64,000 nucleotides of DNA from Piper betle (lineage: Eukaryota; Streptophyta; Magnoliopsida; Piperales; Piperaceae). The DNA lies in NCBI GenBank assembly GCA_033002965.1, contig JAURVB010013284.1, positions 1-64,000 on the forward strand, in the 5' to 3' direction. Below the pieces are notes generated by a model. The model saw only the letters and a program-made list of their open reading frames with translations, did no database searches and had not been told where the DNA came from. Of this stretch, positions 12,293 to 24,018 are shown in pieces (within the stretch, counting starts at the first letter, position 1; every line of letters starts with the position of its first letter). Made by a program: the position numbers and the translations under genes.

Positions 12293-13413
12293 TCAATCTC
12301 GTGGACCCCTTTCCCTCCTTCCGAATAAATCTCACGTATCTTATTTCTATTAAATTAGGCATAACCACGGGTTCAACCACGACTGGCTGGGTTAACCGTC
12401 ATGATTGAGCCGAGGGGTGCGGTGACAAATTTGGACGAACAAATGTGTATTATATTTTATAAGATTTCCCCTATTTTTTTAGAATTTTTTAGGATTTATT
12501 TCGAGTTAGTTATTATTTTTAACTCGGGTCGGAATCAAGTCAACTTTCATTTACAAGACTATCCCCAAGACTTTACCGCGACCATTTCCTCCCCCTAAAC
12601 CTCGATTGCCACCCTTTTACCGCCTCGACGTCACCGTCGACTTTGCCTCTGGCGGCTACACTGCCCTAAGTGATGCCACCGACCACGACTGTGTCATCAC
12701 CGTGTCATCCTGAGCATTTCCGACTGCTGCCTGACCTCCACGAGGCCCCAACGCAGTGCGTTCATGCCATGCTCTTGGCATCGATTTGCTGCCATCCATG
12801 CCGCTTTGCTGCCACTGTCCAGCCGATGCCTCCCCATTGACCTAACCAGCCTTTCCCCCATACACAACGCCATTGTTGAAGTTGGCCAAGGGCCGATTGG
12901 ACAAGCCTATTGAACTCAACCGACTAGTGGCCACGGCCAACATCCATCGCCGCCATTGCCACCCTCACCACCACCACCACCATTGGGTCGAGCTCACCAA
13001 GCCGGTGCCCTGTAGCCTCGTTTGCCACTCTTGAACCATGTGAAGCCGTCGCCAATTGCCAATGACGCGAAGTATAATTAACTCTAATTTAATTTCTTAA
13101 AGGTGATAATTATTAGTACAACATGTTAGGATTGATGGATTGATGTGTTAAATATTTTTATTGTAAATAAAAATATGAATTGTGTGATTGAATTGTATTA
13201 AAATGAATGTTAATGAACTAATTAGGTAAATTAAGTAAGTATCGTAATCTAATGCAACATAGCGTAGGAAATTTAATAGAGATTTATGTATGATTTGATG
13301 TGAGTTATGCATTGATATATGTGTGCTATAAGGTATGTGAATGCATCATAAGTGGGTAGTAGCTTTTAGTTTGATATGTACGCATGGAGTAGGAGCTTGC
13401 TGCCTAAGCATGT

Positions 13414-14480
13414 TGTAACGACCCGCCTTAGTTAGTCAGGGGTTACCCAAAAATATGAAGGATATAAAAACAAAATCTAAGCACATGAATCATAACATGG
13501 TAAATAATTCTAAAAATTTACTAACCATAAAATAAATCATGTTATATTAATGATAACATGCAACGAGACATAAGATAAATAAACTACGCGAACACAAAGT
13601 CCCACAGCCTCCGAACCGTTTCCCATAATCATATTTATAACTCAAAGAGTATGAAAAGAAGTCTAATTTTGTTCATCAATTTTTCAAACCTAGGTTGGTA
13701 AAAGGACCATCAACCACACTCTTAAGCATCAATCTGCTCACATGCGGTTACAAAATCGCGTTAGTGATAAAACCACTAAGTTGCATATTTACATGAAACA
13801 AGTCAATATATTTTACATCATTATTTATTAAGTTTTTTAGTTATTATGAGCCTATGTCGAGCTCTAATTATGCTGGGGGGTGACCGCCCTATCCAATTGC
13901 AATCTCATGTATGCGCACACACGCTACGTGACCCACAGCTTGTAGTTACCGATATTTACTATTGACTTACCTTCTCGGTATCATAAGTATATAATGAGTT
14001 GTCTTACGCCATTCCGCCCTATCATCCCCTTCGGAATGAGGGCATGTATTTTATCTTTCAAGCTTCGTATCAGACTGAGTTAATTCTTTGACCCTGGTTG
14101 TGCTCGGGTATGATGGTCGAATTTGGGCTCAAGTTGACCAAGGTTACCAAAAAGGATATACAACATTTCAAATAGTGTGTAGCCCACATTTAAAAACTTT
14201 TTTTTCAAAATTTAATGCTGAAAAATGATAACATATATTTTTGCATCAAAATTCATTTTTGTTAACGAAATTTCCGGTGCAAACTGAATGACAAATTATT
14301 AAATATATATAATCAAAATTTCAAAGACAAAATTTTAGTATCATCTATTTTTTACACTGAAGTACAATGATCGTTCAAGTGACAAATATTCAACCACTGA
14401 ATTAGTTTCCAATAGCCCTAAAAGCGCAATCAATAAAGGAGAATCATAATGCATATATTGTAGCATCTATGAAGTAATAG
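13414..14480. mobile_element. possible second LTR family, relic
   Basis: It starts TGTAACGACCCGCCTTAG, a start common in plant Gypsy-type LTRs, exactly where LTR copy A is cut. I could not find a matching 3' end or target duplication, and no protein domain is present. The remainder is AT-rich with no gene. Confidence 0.35.
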
Positions 14481-14488
14481 CAACGCAA

Positions 14489-14795
14489 CCTGGGGATGAC
14501 CAATAGAGAACTTGCAAAACAGAAAAAGGCTGGTGATGAGTCTTGATAGAGAGGTCTAAGTAGTTTCGGACATTGGGCTTCCATCAACCTCCAAAGATTC
14601 GTTTGTTCGGCGCTCTCTTATAAGAAAATGCCACTGCTCAATACTAGGTGTAGGCATATACATGGAATAAACAGAGAGGCTGGAAGTAGTAACAGAACTA
14701 TGGACGGGGGAGAGGGGGAACCAATAGGGAGGTGGGCCTCTTGGAGAAGCGTTCCACTAGGCATAGATGGAGTAGTAGACAAGCTGATGAAGGTC
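14489..14795 (-). pseudogene. duplicated fragment of the acyl-activating enzyme gene
   Basis: The + strand text runs parallel to about 26851-27150 of the AAE17/18-like gene: all of its exon 2, the first intron at similar length, and the end of exon 1. In the minus frame it shows QTNLWRLMEAQCPKLLRPLYQD, with substitutions and at least one one-base deletion (at the ATCTTGATAG equivalent). Because the intron is included, this is a DNA-level copy, not a retrocopy. It lies in a transposon-rich block about 12 kb from the parent gene and in the same orientation. Confidence 0.85.
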
Positions 14796-15368
14796 AACCT
14801 GTCAAAAACAACATTATATAAATATATCACCAAACTATCCAAATTTTTCATTTCATACCATATTAAAGTGATATCAACAAAATTTTTATATCAACTAAGT
14901 CTTAGACACATATATTTGTTATAATTTTTATCGTTATCATATTCATAGAATCACTTTCATAAAGTGGTCTTGACCAATCTCCTGATCTAATCTACCTTGT
15001 CATTCTAATTTGCTATATCAATCTCAAAACATTATGATTATCATTTCATCATGAAATATCATACTATAAATTGAAATGTCATAATTAAAACATAACAATC
15101 CAAACATATTATGGTAGGTTTATGTGTGTGCGTAGTAGTCATTACACCTCCTCCATCCAGGGTAACATATCTAACTCCAAATCATCACACACACACACAC
15201 ACACACATATAAAATAAAAACCGTTCGTAATGAATTTTATTGGTCTAAAAATAACTATAACAATCTGGCAAATAAAAGTTGACTCTCATTTTAAAGGAAA
15301 CCATATATTTTCTGTTGAACTCTCATAATAGCATGGGGAGCCATCGAGCCGCAGACCAATAACAAACT
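14796..15368. other. intergenic, AT-rich
   Basis: No gene seen. A (CA)n microsatellite occupies about 15185-15210. Confidence 0.5.
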
Positions 15369-16379
15369 GATTGTGTAAAACCCACGACTCGAGTCAGGGT
15401 TTTATAATTGTTAGCCGGTCGGTTTGACCGTAGTTTGAGTTGGTTCAGCTTTCAGAACACGTGTGCGGGGCCGAGGCCGACCGTGCGCACGTGCTATGAG
15501 GGTTTATGTATACCCAAGTATCGATGATAGCGTCAGATACGCATCAGCAGACTGAGTTATCAGTAGATATGAGAGTATACAGTTGATGATTTTATTTTAT
15601 TTTTATGTTGTGGCCGTAGAATTAGTTTAGGCCGAATAACGCATTAGGACGCGTTAGATGGTATTCGGGTGGGTTATTAGTTATACGACATGTCATTTGG
15701 ATGTTGTGATATTTTGTTTGATTTTATGGGATTTTTTTCCCAATTTTTCTAGATTTTTCTGGGATTTATTCCGAGTCCGTTATCATTCTTGACTCGAGCC
15801 CGTGTCGAGTCAAGTTTTATTTACAACTTTGCCATCACCTTATACACCCCATCTTCCTCCCCAAACCCCCACCCGCGTTTCTTCATCGCCGCCGCCGCCG
15901 AGATTCTGCCGCCGCCGTCGACGCCCCTCGCCGCCGGTCGACGCCGCCCAGCCCGGCCGTGCCGTCGCCTCGCCGCCTCGACCATGCCCGGCCGCCGTCC
16001 GGCCGTCGCAGCGCTAGAAATCGCCCTCGATTTCTCCCCTCGACCTCCCCTACCTTCCCCCTGTTTAGCGTCACCGTCGAGGCCGGCCGTGGCTCTGATC
16101 AGAGCGCGCCGACCGCACTCGAAACCGCCGTTGGCGGCCATCGGCGCCGCGGCTGCTTCGTTGTCACCACCATTGGGTTCAGCTCACCGAGGCGGTGCTA
16201 ACCCCTACCTCCGATTGCCTCGCCGGAGCAATCACCGGAAAACCACCGGAGCTGCCGGAAACCGCCGGCATAGTCGCCGGAAAATCGCCGCCTTCGTCCG
16301 TCGGCACCGATTTCAGCGCCGATCGCGAGGTGGTTCTTCCTTCTTATTTTTTTTAGAATTATTACATACTTATTGTGGT

Positions 16380-17046
16380 TAGGGGTGCTAATTGAGCGAG
16401 CGAGCCGAGCTCGATATGTGTTCGAGCTCGGCTCGAATAGTTCGAAACTCGTTCGAACTCGACTCGAGATCGAACGAGTTTTGGACATACATGCTCGAGT
16501 TCGACTCGAATATCTTTTATGTGTTCGAGCTCAACTCGAGCTCGAATATACTTAAACTGTTTAATTTTTATGAGCTCGTTCGCCAGCTCGTTCGTGAGCT
16601 CGAAACCAACTCGATTGAAAGTCAAAAGCACTTCACTTTAAAAAAAATAAGGCCAATGTAGTTTGAACCCACAACCTTGAAGTCATCAAGGTGAATACTT
16701 ACCATCTCAACTAGCTTACATCTTTGTTATTATATTGCATATATATATATATAATATAATATAATATAATATAATATAATATAATATAATATAATATAAT
16801 ATAAAGACTATATTATTATATTATTTTATCGAGTCGAGTTCGAATCGAGCTACGAGTCGAGTTCCAGTCGATTTCGAGTTATAACCGAGTCGAGTCGAGT
16901 CGAATACGACCTTGCTCAAGCTCGGCTCGTAAGATTCGAGTTCGAGTCGAGTTTGAGTCGAGCATTTAAATGTCGAGTTTCGAGTCGAGTCAAGCCGAGC
17001 CGAACGCTAAATGCTCACGAGCTGGCTCGCTCAATTAGCAACCCTA
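16380..17046. mobile_element. hAT-type non-autonomous element, copy 2 (complete)
   Basis: The terminal inverted repeats are TAGGGGTGCTAATTGAGCGA and TCGCTCAATTAGCAACCCTA. They are flanked by a perfect 8-bp duplication ATTGTGGT (16372-16379, 17047-17054), as expected for hAT transposition. No ORF for a transposase. The arms are dense in TCGAG/CTCGA. The core, read on the minus strand at about 16650-16715, has TAGTTGAGATGG (A-box-like) and GGGTTCAAAC (B-box-like), then AT and (ATAAT)n repeats at 16738-16805. It is nested in LTR copy B and therefore younger than it. Confidence 0.9.
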
Positions 17047-18008
17047 ATTGTGGTCATAGTAGCATATTGGAATTTATTTTATTAACTTCATGATTTTAGT
17101 TTAATTAATCGTGATTATGATAAACATGTGAGGATTAGTGTGAATTGTGTTGTATGATGTGAATGCTTAGTAATGAAATTGTTAGTAAACCATTAAATAG
17201 TTAATTAAATGCTTGTTAACTAGTTAATTCATGAATATGTATGAATTAGGTTTTGCATGCTAACATTATGAAATTGTTAGCAAACTATTGTACAGTTAAT
17301 TCAATGCTTGTTAACTAGTTAATTGATGAATATGTATGAATTAGGTTTTTTGCATGCTAACATTATGAAATTGTTAGTAAACTATTGTATAGTTAATTAA
17401 ATGCTTGTTAACTAGTCAATTTATGAATATGTATGAATTAGGTTTTACATGCTAACATTAAGTTAAACAGATTAAATTGATTAAACCATTGTCACCTAAT
17501 TAGAATAGGTATGCTTTGAAATTGGAATTAAAAGTGCTAGGTAATAAGTAACATATGAAATGATAAAATTATTAACTTGCTTGACAATTAGAGACATAGG
17601 GTAATTGTCGAGATGATTGTCATGTTTGATTAGATGATTGTATGGATGTGGATATATTAGTTATATAGGTGTGCATCATATATGTACGGGCGTTAGTAAT
17701 TAGTTATGTTCATGTAGGTTCGTTGCAGGAGCTCGCCGTCTAGGCACGAGACTGCGCTTGGAGATTCTGACAGGTTCGTTAGGACACGCTTCTCAGGTTT
17801 TATCGCTCCATTCTATCGGTGATTTGATTTATTGATCGTAGGACGTGTCAGGTGGATGATTTATTGGACCCCACCTAACACGGGTCACCTGGTCGATGTT
17901 TTTCGGAATTAATAACCCTCGAGGATGAGATCCCTCGAGTTTGTTTTCGAAAATAAGATCCACCTCAAGTTGCCTTCGGGCCTATTATAATAAATCCCGA
18001 CCCGGCCC

Positions 18009-18016
18009 TATAAATA
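18009..18016 (+). promoter_or_regulatory. TATA box of LTR copy B
   Basis: TATAAATA follows GACCCGGCCC and precedes a stretch (TTTTCAGTGAGAC) conserved in copy C. It is placed as a U3 promoter would be, with about 1.2 kb of R/U5 downstream. Function is inferred. Confidence 0.5.
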
Positions 18017-19324
18017 GTTTTATCGAGTTTTCAGTGAGACAAGAGAAGATGAGTCGACTGCATGTACCATGAGCGGATGCCGTGCCAGTCAAAGCGGGCT
18101 CTGGATTAGTGCCAGCGGACTGTTCCATTCCCGAGGGATCCTGACAACTCCGCGTTTGAGTTCCTCACACCCGGAGGACGTGGAGGTTTACGGGTACTGT
18201 TTAGTACAGCGCATGTCCGGACTTGTGGTTCAAAGGGTACTAAAGGCGACTGCCTGAGAGTGCTCGGTCTACGTGCTCAAGACCAGGAGTTATATGGAGG
18301 TTCGGAGAGGGCTTAGGATAAAAGTTTTACGTGAAGTACTGAAAAAGAAGTGTCGTGAGTGGCACAGTACCAGATAGATTGGGATGTTGTTGAGTCAGCT
18401 GCTCGACGGCTCCTTTATAGTTGCCCTTATGAGAGTTCTTGAGGAAGATATATATGATGGTTTGCTTTCCATGAGAGTTTGCTCTCATGTTCCAGTTTGA
18501 TATTAGTTATTTCCAGACCAGTGACACCCGTTGCTGACGTTTTTCTACTATATATAGGTGAGGATGAGGATTGGTGTATGCCGGTCTCGACGAAGGAGTA
18601 GCGCTTGCATTGCACACACATACCTGGTGCCGCGCCGACTTTTGCGGAAGATGTGATGTGATTGGCTTTTGAAGTAGATTTATATATTGGTATTTATGCA
18701 TGAGCTATGAGACTCGTAGATCGTGTTTAGAAATGTATGAATTTTCTTAGAAATATTTTGGAAAAGTTCCAATGTCCAGGATGATCTGTTATGTTGAGTT
18801 GAAATGAACAAAAACACGATGAACATGAATTGCAGGTGGGCTAGATGCCAATTACGATATGTGTAGTTGATTTGAAGTCTAGTGTGATATAAATTGTTGT
18901 TTTATATACATATATATTGTGCCGTATTTTAACAGGTCATCCCTTTATTGCACTTTTAGGGGAGGTTCTGTCCGTTTTATTTTTGATTTTTATGAATTTT
19001 ATTGCTGTTTTAATTATTTTGGTGTGCGGTGATTATCATGACATTCACGTAGTATCCTGCTAGGGTTTTGCATCTCATTCATATATTGTTTGCGCATTAG
19101 CGGCGTGCTCCATCTTGAGACGTCGAGAGGGTTATGTCGTAGCCGTTTAGGTTTTGGGTCAGCCAACTTAATCGGTTTACGAGTAGTTCGATCCTTTGTA
19201 ACAGTTCTGGTCCGGGTTGAGAGTAAACCGGATTGGGGTGTTACAGATTGGTCCACTGATGCCTCTCTCGACATTTTCTTCTTTTTTTTTATCCCTTGGG
19301 ACTACTAGTATATCGTAAGCCCTC

Positions 19325-21307
19325 CCATTTCATCCATTTTTCTCCTAGCCCTAAGCACGAAGGCAGATTACTATTAGGCAGCTATCTTCAGTACCCTTTT
19401 AGCCACATGTCTAAACGTATGTTGTACTAAATAATATCCACAAACTTCTACGTTTCTCCAAGTGTGAGGCAACTTAAAATGCGGAGTTGTCAAGATCCCT
19501 CGAGAATAGAACAACATTCTCACTAATCTAGAGTCTACTATGACTGGCACAAGCACCCGCTCAGGGTATGTACGAGTAAGTTTCACCACCTTTCGTCTCA
19601 CTGAAAACTCAATAAAAATATATATAGGCATGAGAATGGATTTAATATTATAGACCCGATGGCAACTTAAGGGATCTTATCATCGAGAGTTATTAATTAA
19701 AAAACTGTTCAACTAAGTGGTTCGAGTTAAGTGAAATTTGATAAAACACCACTTAATATGTCTTGCATTAAGTAAAATAAATCACAATAGAATAAGCAGT
19801 AGGGCAAGTCCTAACCATACCTGGTGGAAGCTCAAAGCGAGGCTACACACCAAGGCAGCGAGCTCCTACTCCGTACATACTCAAACTAATTAGTAATGCC
19901 CAAGCTAACTATATAATGCATGAATGAAATGGATAAGTGTGAATTATTATAAAATTATAAATACTATAATTACTAACATCACTATCAAGCAATCAACAAA
20001 TGAATTTAACTAACAAATTAACTCTAAGATCATCTTATCATTACTATTAACTATGTGACTACATCACAATTCCTAAATTTATCAACATCTCATATCAATT
20101 TTTATTTTGAATTAACTTCCTAATTAAATAATTAATTAACCTACACAATTATAACCATTATACCTAACTTCACAATTTTGTTAACATCATCTATATAACA
20201 TATTTAATTTCCAAATCAAATAATTTGATTTATCATTAATCTCTATCAATCGTTAAATTACATAAGAAATTTAATAATCACCGACAATTATCCTAAAATT
20301 ACAAAATTAATACATTAACAAAATCATGAACAATTCCAAAAAAATAACATGAATTACATGTATAATAATCAAAATAAATTAAAATTTTAAAATTTGAGAA
20401 GCAACGACTGCTGCGACAATGCTGAGGGTGGCAGCTGTGGTTGGAAATCGGCGAGAAAGAGTGCTAGGAAGGGGGCTAGGTGGGGTGTAGGTGGTTTGGC
20501 CGGGGTGACTAACTAGAGGTTGGCCGAAATTGGTCGCCAGCGGTGGTATTGCCGACAGCCACAAATCAAGGAAGTAAAGGGGCAACTGGGTTGAGGAGAG
20601 GGAAGGGAAAAGAGAGGAAAGGGAAGGTCGGTAAGGGAGGGCTTGGCCAGGCGGCGACTGGCGGCAGCAACAGGTGGCGCTCCACGAAAACAGAATAGGG
20701 CGATGATGGCGAACATGATAGGAGGAGGAAGAAGGTGGAAGGAGGGGATGTTAGGTGACGACGGCAAGGTCGACAGTGGTGAGGGTTGTCAGCGGCGGTC
20801 GAAAACAAGGGGAAGGGTTGTGGTCAGTTGTCGTAGGAGAGAAACAAGGGAAAAGGGGCGGGGTTTGGTGTGGGGGTAGTTTTATAAACAAAACTTGACT
20901 CGCTTCCAACTCGCGTTAATAATAAAAAATAAATTTTGAAAAAAATAAAATAAAATATAATAAAATACTATAAAATAAAATAATCAAATCCTAACTCAAA
21001 TGACATGCTCAAAGCCTACTAACCCACCTAAAAATAATAAATAACACGTCCTAATGAGAATAACAACCTAAATTTAATTCTATGGTCTACTAAAAAAAAC
21101 TAGGCCTACTTTCATATACTAAGATAACTTATTTTGTTATTCTCTTACTGACGTTATCATTATATACTCAGGTATATATGATCCTCACTCATAATATATG
21201 GTCAACCTCAATTTAGCACACGTATTTTGAAACTGACTCGAATAAAAATAATAGTCGAATTGATCGGTTCCGACTATAAAATCGTGAATCGAGTTGTATG
21301 TTTTACA
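19325..21307 (-). mobile_element. long LTR-like sequence, copy C (3' truncated)
   Basis: On the minus strand it starts at 21307 with TGTAAAACATACAACTCG and follows copy B in order: the AATAACGCATTAGGACG-like block, a GC-rich island (20880-20400), AT-rich sequence, the TTTTCAGTGAGACG block (near 19610) and CTCGAGGGATC..TGACAACTCCGC (near 19500). It loses similarity near 19325, about 950 bases before the family 3' end. It lies head-to-head with copy B, about 75 bases from its end. Confidence 0.75.
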
Positions 21308-21352
21308 TGTTAGTTATTAGGCACTAGATAAAAAATCGATGGTTGTGATTGA

Positions 21353-21388
21353 AGTTCACAAAGTTCACAAAGTTCACAAAGTTCACAT
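21353..21388. repeat. 9-bp tandem repeat
   Basis: Four units of AAGTTCACA in a row. Confidence 0.85.
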
Positions 21389-21830
21389 TTAAAAAAGGGT
21401 TCACAATATAATATATATATACATTCATTAATAAAAAGGTACTGACTTGAGATTAAAAGTATGGGAATAAGCCAATCAAAATACAAAAACAAATTTAAAA
21501 GTACAATAAAAATATTTATTGTAGAGGATCACATGTTCAAATATCGATATCTTAATTTCTTTAAAAAGAGAAAAAATATATTTTTCACGGTTGAAGGTAA
21601 CGAATTCTAATCTAGTTAACCTCTACTTTTAAATTTCTACTAATAAAAGTTTGTTTAATAGTCTTAAAAAAAATAGAAAATTTAAAGATTTATAATTCAT
21701 CTTTTTATTTAATAAGATATATCTTTAAAGTCAATCACAACCTATATCTATGATATTAAATTATTATAATATAGTTCACTATTAAACGAGAGTTTATAAA
21801 TTAAATTAAAATTTGTTCGATACATGTCTC

Positions 21831-21900
21831 ACATGATGCGACTCTTGCCTAGTTTAAATTATCAACGACATGATGCGACTCTTGCCTAGTTTAAATTATC
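21831..21900. repeat. 37-bp tandem duplication
   Basis: ACATGATGCGACTCTTGCCT plus the following bases occur twice with identical sequence over 33 bases, implying a recent duplication. Confidence 0.85.
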
Positions 21901-22836
21901 AGCTCATCGCCTGCATCATCTCCAAACAAGATATGTTCCCTCTCCACAATTTTATTGTGAGGTTCCTAATCTTGGATTGGGATTCTGAAATTTGTTGAGT
22001 TGGGATTCTGGGATCAGCTTCCGCCCCATCTCTTGCAAGACCTATCATCTCAGTTTTAGGTATATTTCATCTTTCTTTGGTTCCTGATACTTTGATGATT
22101 CGTTAGATTTTATCTTGTGAAATTAATTAGTTCACTCTCTATTACTCATAGAAATGAACATTGAGAGTAATATGTTATTGGATCTCAAAGCTTGATTATG
22201 AGCTAATAATTTGGCACCTTAATAGCAGTTTGAGCTAACAATATCACAATATCTGTTCTAGTACAGATATGCTATGCTTGTACAGATAGACGTTGTTTTG
22301 CCTTTATTTCATTAGATTAAAATGCACAAGTCAAAATGTCAGTGAGGGGCATATGCTAAAATTTTCCATATAAATTATTGAAAATTTAGGAGTGCAAATA
22401 AAAAAATAAAAAAGCAGAATTAAGATTTTATGGATAACATGGGCATTTGGATTAAAAGAAGGACCATATGTAACTATGGATGTTTACACGTACCATTTGA
22501 ACTTGAATTTATGATTGAACTTCTGATATTCATTCCTGCTTCTCATGATATGAAGGAGACCAGCTAATAAAAGAAGGTAAGAACAGCTTCGGAAAAACAA
22601 AAGAAAGGTAAGAACAGGAAAAAGAAGAATCAAGAAAAATGGGTACCTTCACCTTGGCTTTCTTATCTCATGAGCATCAAATAGATATAAGCTTACCATC
22701 GACGATCATTTTATACACCGGCCGCCAATCTCTCCGACCATCGTTGCTTTCGAAAAAAAAAATCTCCGAGCAGCGTTGACCAACTTTGAATACAGATCAC
22801 GAGGAACGCAACCTCATTATGAAAAGCATATAATAT

Positions 22837-22868
<32 letters not shown>

Positions 22869-24018
22869 AATAAATAAAAGGCTATAAATTACTTTTAATA
22901 TAGCCTAGACATTTATTTTACAACATTTTAGCCTAGATATTAGAGGCCAATGATATTATCCGAAGAGTGGCCAATTATTTGCTCAATCGGATTATAAAAA
23001 CCTATTGTCAAATATTTGCCGACCAAAGCTATTTGTCAGGTCTTAAATTAATGTCATCCACTCAATAATATGTCGCGTCATAAGATAAATTTTAATTTTA
23101 TATAAAAAACATTATTGAATAATAAGGTAAACTTTAATAAGTTAATATTTTTTATATAAATTGTGATTTAATTAAAAATATATCATATTTAAATGAAAAT
23201 ATAAATTATATTTATTTAATTTTTTTATTATAAAAAGATAAATTATAATTATTAAAATTTTTATTATATATATATTTTAAGACAATTACAAATTGAGGTT
23301 AATTGGATTCAAATTTAAAACCTTCTACATTAAAAAGTAATTTTATTATTATTTTTAAAGAAATTAAAGTTAACAAAATTCAAACATGTATCCTTCTGGA
23401 TGAGATTTTTTTTATTTTTTATTTTTAAAAAATTAAAATTAACGAAATTCAAACCCATACCCTATTATATGAGGTATGTTTATTATATTTTTTATATTTT
23501 TTTAATATTTTGATTGGTTGATTTTCCTGTTTTCAATCTCATGTTAATATTAAGTTCCTCTTAGATTGTCATCTTACTTAAAAGATTCCAAAATTTTAAA
23601 TTGTAAATCAATTAATCGTGTCTTCCAAAAACTTCCACTTCATTATTTTCAATGTTGCATATAGGGATAGGCACATATGTAAAGTAATCGTTCTCGATTG
23701 ACATCAATTCAACCGACTGAGGATAATAACAAATAATTGAATGACTGATAAAAATCATAAGCTTATGATATTAATATTATTTTTAAATTTCAGTAGTAAG
23801 TTGTCATTGAGAAAATATCAAACCTAAAATGCATCAATTTTAGGTTTAAACTTTTTATAATAATATAATAATTAATTATTCAAATATTTTTTACAAAATA
23901 GTACTTTTGATTTTTTTATATTGATTGATATAAGAGAAAATAAGATTGACCACATTTTCTTCAAGGCCTCCAAATAGCCAGGAAGATTAACCACATTTTG
24001 ATCTATACTTCTTAAGTT
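21901..24018. other. intergenic, AT-rich
   Basis: About 21905-22055 resembles a 5' UTR exon followed by a GTATAT donor, but no coding exon follows. (AAT)n/(AAAT)n lies at about 22838-22878. The rest is very AT-rich with no gene. Confidence 0.4.

Larger units (their letters stand above)
10915..13413 (+). mobile_element. long LTR-like sequence, copy A (3' part missing)
   Basis: It begins TGTAAAACTTGTGACTCG and follows the order of copy B: a segment on TGAGTCGAGGGCGACC, then GAATAATGTATTAGGAGGCG, then a GC-rich island containing CCATTGGGTCGAGCTCACC, then an AT-rich stretch and GGAGTAGGAGCTTGCTGCC. It stops abruptly at 13413, where another TGTAACGACCCGCC sequence begins. Compared with copies B and C it carries about 1.2 kb of extra sequence (about 11235-12445) that holds two minisatellites. 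No coding capacity was seen. Confidence 0.65.
15374..19245 (+). mobile_element. solo-LTR-like element, copy B (3.87 kb, intact ends)
   Basis: It begins TGTAAAACCC, ends GGGTGTTACA, and is flanked by a perfect 5-bp repeat GATTG (15369-15373 and 19246-19250). TG...CA ends plus a 5-bp duplication are the hallmark of LTR retrotransposons. No gag/pol domain, primer site or second LTR is seen, so a solo LTR or a large non-autonomous element fits best. A nested hAT-type copy (16380-17046) accounts for 675 bases including its target duplication, leaving about 3.2 kb. A GC-rich island (15890-16340) and a TATA box at 18009 are internal. Copies A and C share the layout. Confidence 0.85.

Noticed and set aside
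12005..12408. Repetitive ORFs (FVFSMQ and similar peptides)
   Set aside because: Produced by a 21-bp minisatellite that keeps all frames open; no gene context.
15789..16382. 197-codon GC-rich ORF and its antisense partners
   Set aside because: Part of the GC island of the LTR; the same island in copies A and C is not open in the same frame.
20379..20879. Overlapping ORFs on both strands
   Set aside because: GC island of LTR copy C in reverse; no conserved frame with copy B.
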